From positions 124,001 through 188,000 of the forward strand of contig CAZVFC010000004.1 of the NCBI GenBank assembly GCA_964625855.1: DNA of 64,000 nucleotides. The letters run 5' to 3'. Position 1 is the first letter of the stretch, and each line of letters opens with the position of its first letter. The notes beneath the pieces were generated by a model, which saw only the letters and a program-made list of their open reading frames with translations, made no database searches and was not told the DNA's origin. Source of the DNA: JAPLUA01 sp964625855 (lineage in GTDB: Bacteria > Verrucomicrobiota > Verrucomicrobiia > Limisphaerales > UBA8199). The position numbers and the translations under genes were made by a program. Of this stretch, positions 59,812-64,000 are shown piece by piece.

Positions 59812-62800
59812 TTACGTGCCGGTCGGTTCCTTGCGCTCAGGTGCGCGGGGGGCTTCGAACGGGATGCTCCAGGACAAGTCGCGCTCCGTAAACTCGAGCT
59901 CCTGCATCCACAGTTCGCCACCGATGTGAGTCAGGCGCGCAGACTCCGGGCCGAGCGGGAATTGGAACTTGGGGGTGTAGCCTGGCGGGATGCGGAAAAA
60001 GGCTTTCCCCCGGATGCCGGGCATCCGCTCATAGCGTCCAGAGAGCACGTGAGCCGAACCATTCCAGGCGAGTTGCTTCACCTCGTGCCAACCCTGGAGC
60101 AGGTGCATGTCGGTGCCGATCAACTGCGGGACGCCGGTCACGCGACGGATGGACAGGATGCGCGAGGACTCGGCAGGCAGCGACAGCTCGACGCCGTCAC
60201 GCAGCAGGCCAAGGAACCGTTCCTCCCAAAACTCGAAGACCGCATACTCGGCCTGCGGGTCCAACCCGAGGTCGGCGAATCGCACTGCCCGTTTCTCCGG
60301 TTCCCGATCGAAGTTGAACAGCCCGACCCCATCCCAGACTCCGGCTGCGTTGGTCATCTTCAGATGCCACACCGACGGGACCTCGCGCTCGAACAGGTCG
60401 AGTGGCCGCATTGGGGGGTTGCCGGGCGGCATGCATTGCTGCATTAGGCGGATGCGCGAAGGCGGCAGGTAGCAGAGCTCGTCGCTCCACGAGATACTGC
60501 AGTTGGCGAGGGTCATCAGGGCTGCACGAACGCGCACTTCCTCGACGCTGCCCTGCATGCGAACGCTCATGTCGCAGACCTCGCGATGATAAGGCCGATC
60601 GTTCAGCCACCATCCGGCAGCCAGCGCGTGGGCGTTATCCCGCAGCACATCGAACCGCCCCGGGATTCCGGCATCGAGAGTATCGCCGCCGCCAATGACG
60701 CTGTTCGCCAGCCCAACGCTCAACACCGGCGGCGTTTGGCAATAGCGAATCCACGCCTCCTCGCCCGCCCCCTCGCGAATCGCCTGCATGGAACGCCGCA
60801 GTGCGGACCAGCCGCGCGTCGCCTTGCGGTCGTGCTGCACGAAATGCTCGCCTCCCGACGACGCGATGAAATCTATCTTGTAATAGCTGACACCTTCACC
60901 CGTCAGGCGCCGGAAGGTCTGGACGATCTCGCGGTACGCCTCGGGGTGCGTGGCATCCAGCTCGTAGCAATTGGGATTCGGCGCCCAATACCAGCGCCAG
61001 TTGACCAACGGCTTTCCGTCCGGCCCGCGCAGCATCCAGTCCGGATGCCGGCGATACAGCTCGCTAGGTTCGGCTACATCGGTGGGCGAGATCCAGACCC
61101 CAAGCCGGAGGCCGTGGCGGCGCTTCAGTTCATCCGCCAGCCAGCGCAGTCCACGAGGGAAACGCGCGTTCGTCACCCAATCCCCGGTGATGTCGCCCCG
61201 TTGCCAGCCGTGATCGAGTTGCATGATTTCGAGGCCGAGCGGCTGGAAGTACCGGGCGGCAACTGCCGCGTTCGCCAGCACTTTCTCCTCGGTCATCCCC
61301 ATCCGATGCGCGTACCAGGAGCACCACAGGCCCGTGGGACCGGTTCGCGCCGGATGCGCGCCGCACTGGGCCAGCGCCTCGCCATACGCTTCAAGGGCTT
61401 GAAACGCGTCGGGTCCCGCCGCCAGGTAAACGCGATTCAGTTCGAGCGCTTCGCCCGCGCCCAGCACGCGCCCCAGGAATCGCGAAGTCGCCGACAGAGC
61501 AGTCCCGCCCTCATCAACGCGGAAGGTCGCGGCCAGGTCGGGGCTCGCCTCATCGGCCCGCAAATAGCCGATCACGAGGCCGGCGGCTGGCTCGCGGCTC
61601 GCCAGGGCCAGCACCCCGCTGCTCCGGTATTCCTGAGGTGACGCCGGATCGAGGCTGCCTGGAGGCGCGAATGGTTTCGAGCGGAGCAGGGAGTGGCTTT
61701 GAATGTACACGGCTGCCGGACTTTCCCAAGTCGAGCCAAGGCCCCATCCGCCCTGGTCACCGATGTTGAGGAGTTCCGTGGTCCCAAGCCGGATGTCGGC
61801 GGCGCTGCCGTTGATAATACGGCCCCCGACTGTAAGGACGTCGCGGTTGGCATAGAGGCGCAGCTCCCGTTCAATGCGCACACCGCCTTGTTCCCAACTC
61901 TGGAGCAGGGACTGGCCGTCGCCGAGCGGGTCGCGAAAGGTGCGGAGGGTTGGTGCCGCCGCGACGGCTGCGGCATTAGTCCCGTCAACCTCAACCTTGA
62001 ATCCAACGCCGGCCAGGATGGCGGGGGAGGGTTCGTGCCACACGGCATTCCATCGGCCGCTCTCGGGCTCGATCCAGACGCTCATGGCACTATTCGTCAG
62101 CGCCGCTTCCTGAGGTAACGCGCGGGGCGTTGAGCGCACGCGCGCCAGGAGGCTGCTCCGCCTTGGTGCGCTGGCCGCGTGCTGCGCCAGGCGGGTCTTG
62201 ATCCGCTCAATCGCGGCCACCGCTTCTTCCGCCTCCTCCAGATCGTGAGTCAACACCGCGCGCGGAGCGGCCGCCCAGTCCGCCTGCCGGCCGGATAGCT
62301 CCCTTAGACAGTTCGTGGCCCGGCCCCAGGCGGCGCGGAACGGGGCCGGCAGGTTCGTGAGGTCAGCCCCCCCGCCGACAGCAGCGTCGCCCGGGGCCGC
62401 AAGGGCTCGTCGCAAGCTCATCAATGTTTCAGCCAACCGCGCCCGCAACTCGGCGTCCGAGAGCGGATTGCCGTAAACCTCGACCTCCCACACGTCGGTA
62501 TGATCAGTTGGTCCGCCCGATCGTAACACCACCAGCCGCACCTGTTCGGCGGGAGCCGCCTCGAACTGCGCTACCCACGCGGAAGACTTGGCATCGCGCA
62601 CCGACGCAACCGTCCGAAACTCCGCCCCGATCCTTACTTGGATGTCGGCGTCAATGATGCCGTCATTGTCCACGCGCTCGCCAAAGACCGCCACGGAGGT
62701 GACGGTCCGGGCACCGCCGGTCAGCGACAGGGTCACCCACTGCGGGGCAATGGCGGTGGGGCGCACTGGGGCCACCCACTTGGTAGCCCGCCGGTCGCCA

Positions 62801-63069
62801 TCGCAGATGCGTTCCGGCGCATATTGGTCGCTCAGCGAACTGGACGCTTCGGCACGGCGGATCTCAACGGGGAGCTGCCCGGTGGGCTGCCAGTCTGGCT
62901 GGATGGGTTCCACGCGACCCGCGGCCAGGACGGCCCCATGCGCCATCGCGGTCAGGAACAGGGCCAGGATCAGTCGGAGCCTGCACGGCGGAAGCCACAG
63001 CCGCGCGTAGTCGCGCGAGCCCCACAAGCCCTTGTAGGAAAATGCCATCTCTTGGTCCGCAAGGCTCAT
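59812..63069 (-). CDS. Secreted GH36-like alpha-galactosidase with F5/8 type C domain
   Basis: A 1,085-residue exported enzyme (hydrophobic LRLILALFLTAMAHGAVLA near residues 30-48). Residues about 70-205 form a discoidin-like carbohydrate-binding domain (PQWVTLSLTGGARTVTSVAVFGE, DVWEVEVYG). The catalytic barrel contains GLWCSWYAHRMGMTEEKV, IMQLDHGWQRG, LGVWISPTDVAEPSELYRRHPDWM and VSYYKIDFIASSGG, with the nucleophile aspartate in KIDF and the acid/base probably in GGDTLDAGIPGRFDVLRDN. It should remove alpha-galactose from plant or algal sugars. The start at 63069 leaves a long n-region; a start 7 codons later is possible. Confidence 0.87.
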   Translation of the reverse strand: MSLADQEMAFSYKGLWGSRDYARLWLPPCRLRLILALFLTAMAHGAVLAAGRVEPIQPDWQPTGQLPVEIRRAEASSSLSDQYAPERICDGDRRATKWVAPVRPTAIAPQWVTLSLTGGARTVTSVAVFGERVDNDGIIDADIQVRIGAEFRTVASVRDAKSSAWVAQFEAAPAEQVRLVVLRSGGPTDHTDVWEVEVYGNPLSDAELRARLAETLMSLRRALAAPGDAAVGGGADLTNLPAPFRAAWGRATNCLRELSGRQADWAAAPRAVLTHDLEEAEEAVAAIERIKTRLAQHAASAPRRSSLLARVRSTPRALPQEAALTNSAMSVWIEPESGRWNAVWHEPSPAILAGVGFKVEVDGTNAAAVAAAPTLRTFRDPLGDGQSLLQSWEQGGVRIERELRLYANRDVLTVGGRIINGSAADIRLGTTELLNIGDQGGWGLGSTWESPAAVYIQSHSLLRSKPFAPPGSLDPASPQEYRSSGVLALASREPAAGLVIGYLRADEASPDLAATFRVDEGGTALSATSRFLGRVLGAGEALELNRVYLAAGPDAFQALEAYGEALAQCGAHPARTGPTGLWCSWYAHRMGMTEEKVLANAAVAARYFQPLGLEIMQLDHGWQRGDITGDWVTNARFPRGLRWLADELKRRHGLRLGVWISPTDVAEPSELYRRHPDWMLRGPDGKPLVNWRWYWAPNPNCYELDATHPEAYREIVQTFRRLTGEGVSYYKIDFIASSGGEHFVQHDRKATRGWSALRRSMQAIREGAGEEAWIRYCQTPPVLSVGLANSVIGGGDTLDAGIPGRFDVLRDNAHALAAGWWLNDRPYHREVCDMSVRMQGSVEEVRVRAALMTLANCSISWSDELCYLPPSRIRLMQQCMPPGNPPMRPLDLFEREVPSVWHLKMTNAAGVWDGVGLFNFDREPEKRAVRFADLGLDPQAEYAVFEFWEERFLGLLRDGVELSLPAESSRILSIRRVTGVPQLIGTDMHLLQGWHEVKQLAWNGSAHVLSGRYERMPGIRGKAFFRIPPGYTPKFQFPLGPESARLTHIGGELWMQELEFTERDLSWSIPFEAPRAPERKEPTGT

Positions 63070-63100
63070 TCTCCGCGCAATCCCCAGCTCCTTGAGCTGT

Positions 63101-64000
63101 TCAAGTGCTTCCCTCCTTTGCGTGCCTAAGTATGATTTGGGGTTCGCGGCTTTCGATCCGGATGTTGCGGAGCGTGCCGCGGAAGCGATAGCGCGGCTCG
63201 ATCTGTTCGTATTGGCCGATGCGTAAGGTGCGTTCAGCAGGCTTCATTTGCAGCGGCGCGAAAGGCTGGACTTCTTCGCCGTTGACCAGGAGCCGATGTT
63301 CCCGGCCGCTGAGTTCCCAACGCACTTTATACCATTTGCCTGTTTGCACCACCGGCCCGGTGGCATCGGCCTGGGGGGTACGGATGATCAGGCGGCCGCC
63401 GAGAATTTGCACGAACCAGCCATCAATTTGCCAGGCGCCATGGCATAGCAGCACGGGCATGTCGCCGGCCTCATCCATTTGGAATTCGAAGCTGAGCACG
63501 GCGTCCGCGTCCAGGTCCATCCAGGGCTGGTGCGGCAATTCGAGGTAACCGCCTTTGAACCCGGCACCTGAAGGGCCGAAATCCACCCGGGGCTGAAGGC
63601 GGGCCGACGGCGGCAGTTGGTCCAGTGGCAGTTCGACGATGCGCTGCTTGACGGCGGGCGGCCATTGAAACGCCACCTCGCTGCCGGCGCCGGGTGTTCC
63701 GGCGCGGTTGATGGGCGTGAGCCGGGCCACCCATTCTCCCGGGCCGAGTGGCGTGTTGTATTGGTTGGGGACATCACCCGAACCGGGGATGCGAGCGGTG
63801 ACGGGCGAACTGCCGGCAGACTGCAGACGGATGTCAAAGGCGGCAACTTGGTTCGAGAGGGTTGCGGGCCACGTGAGGAGCAGTTGATCGCCACGCGCCG
63901 ATACCGCCGGCGCAAACTTCTCATGGATGGGAACATCGGTCACTTCGGCCACGGCCTCCTCGCGCAGGAGTCTGGCTCCCTGGCGCCAGGCTTCCACCGC
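63101..64000 (-). CDS. LamG/concanavalin-like C-terminal part, runs off the window
   Basis: 299 codons are visible and the frame is open to base 64000, so the start lies outside. The first part has a fibronectin-like segment (QLLLTWPATLSNQVAAFDIRLQSAG, GEWVARLTPINRAGTPG). The second half is a concanavalin-like/DUF1080-like sandwich (DADAVLSFEFQMDEAGDMPVLL, WYKVRWELSGREHRLLVNGEEV, FRGTLRNIRIESREP). Such domains end secreted carbohydrate-active enzymes. It precedes the alpha-galactosidase by 31 bases on the same strand, so both are probably one operon for glycan use. Confidence 0.7.
   Translation of the reverse strand, partial: AVEAWRQGARLLREEAVAEVTDVPIHEKFAPAVSARGDQLLLTWPATLSNQVAAFDIRLQSAGSSPVTARIPGSGDVPNQYNTPLGPGEWVARLTPINRAGTPGAGSEVAFQWPPAVKQRIVELPLDQLPPSARLQPRVDFGPSGAGFKGGYLELPHQPWMDLDADAVLSFEFQMDEAGDMPVLLCHGAWQIDGWFVQILGGRLIIRTPQADATGPVVQTGKWYKVRWELSGREHRLLVNGEEVQPFAPLQMKPAERTLRIGQYEQIEPRYRFRGTLRNIRIESREPQIILRHAKEGST

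Noticed and set aside
1..64000. tRNA or rRNA genes
   Set aside because: I looked for cloverleaf-like segments and conserved rRNA stretches by eye and saw none; a covariance-model search would be needed to exclude a tRNA fully.

Overview
This window most likely comes from a high-GC Verrucomicrobiota genome (Limisphaerales/Pedosphaera-like), probably a metagenome contig. The lineage call is an inference. It rests on three things: secreted Calx-beta and right-handed beta-helix proteins whose C-termini are typical of the group; an outer membrane with LptD; and secreted esterase, ceramidase-like, HzsA-like cytochrome and alpha-galactosidase genes. I saw no rRNA, tRNA or CRISPR array.

Layout. 1-7,013 is a defence/stress patch downstream of an ilvD start: an MNT nucleotidyltransferase, a secreted-protein fragment cut by a stem-loop element, a TIR/DUF4365 remnant, a two-gene methyltransferase plus PD-(D/E)xK nuclease module, an ORF6N protein and an AbiEii-like pair. 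7,093-16,686 holds a secreted protein of unknown function, a YtrA-type GntR/ABC operon, a Tat-exported sugar-isomerase-like protein, and a type III polyketide synthase / methyltransferase / flavoprotein operon that resembles the Streptomyces srs logic for phenolic lipids. 17,122-38,401 is mostly housekeeping and envelope: a beta-CASP nuclease with DUF4412 and AsmA/DUF748 proteins; an NtrC-type regulator coupled to a GT-C membrane enzyme; queA with a RibD-C reductase; lptD; an orphan histidine kinase; an esterase; an MFS transporter; and a cytochrome-PQQ sugar dehydrogenase. 38,458-46,984 holds a divergent ceramidase-like gene and an esterase-HzsA-like multidomain gene, a DUF6036 nucleotidyltransferase pair, and a Calx-beta protein. 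47,020-51,461 holds an ABC exporter operon whose promoter and first 25 codons are duplicated about 2 kb away, with one intact and two decayed toxin-antitoxin modules between the copies. 51,462-64,000 holds a 1,966-residue beta-helix/PKD surface protein, an IS91-like remnant, a broken XRE regulator, a hypothetical protein, an alpha-galactosidase and a partial LamG-like protein.

The most unusual signal is intergenic. Three loci (16,945; 32,603; 59,625) each carry a 95-99 bp inverted structure built the same way: four 11-bp units, a 7-11 nt centre, then four inverted 11-bp units. A fourth locus (12,015) has one four-unit 11-bp arm only. The sequences at the four loci are unrelated, but period and unit number are the same. 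That argues for a shared generating mechanism or a structural role rather than copies of one mobile repeat.

The main gene-level candidates are the two-gene restriction-like module (1,365-4,934), the polyketide operon (13,163-15,975), and the direct-repeat-flanked toxin-antitoxin segment (48,937-51,368).
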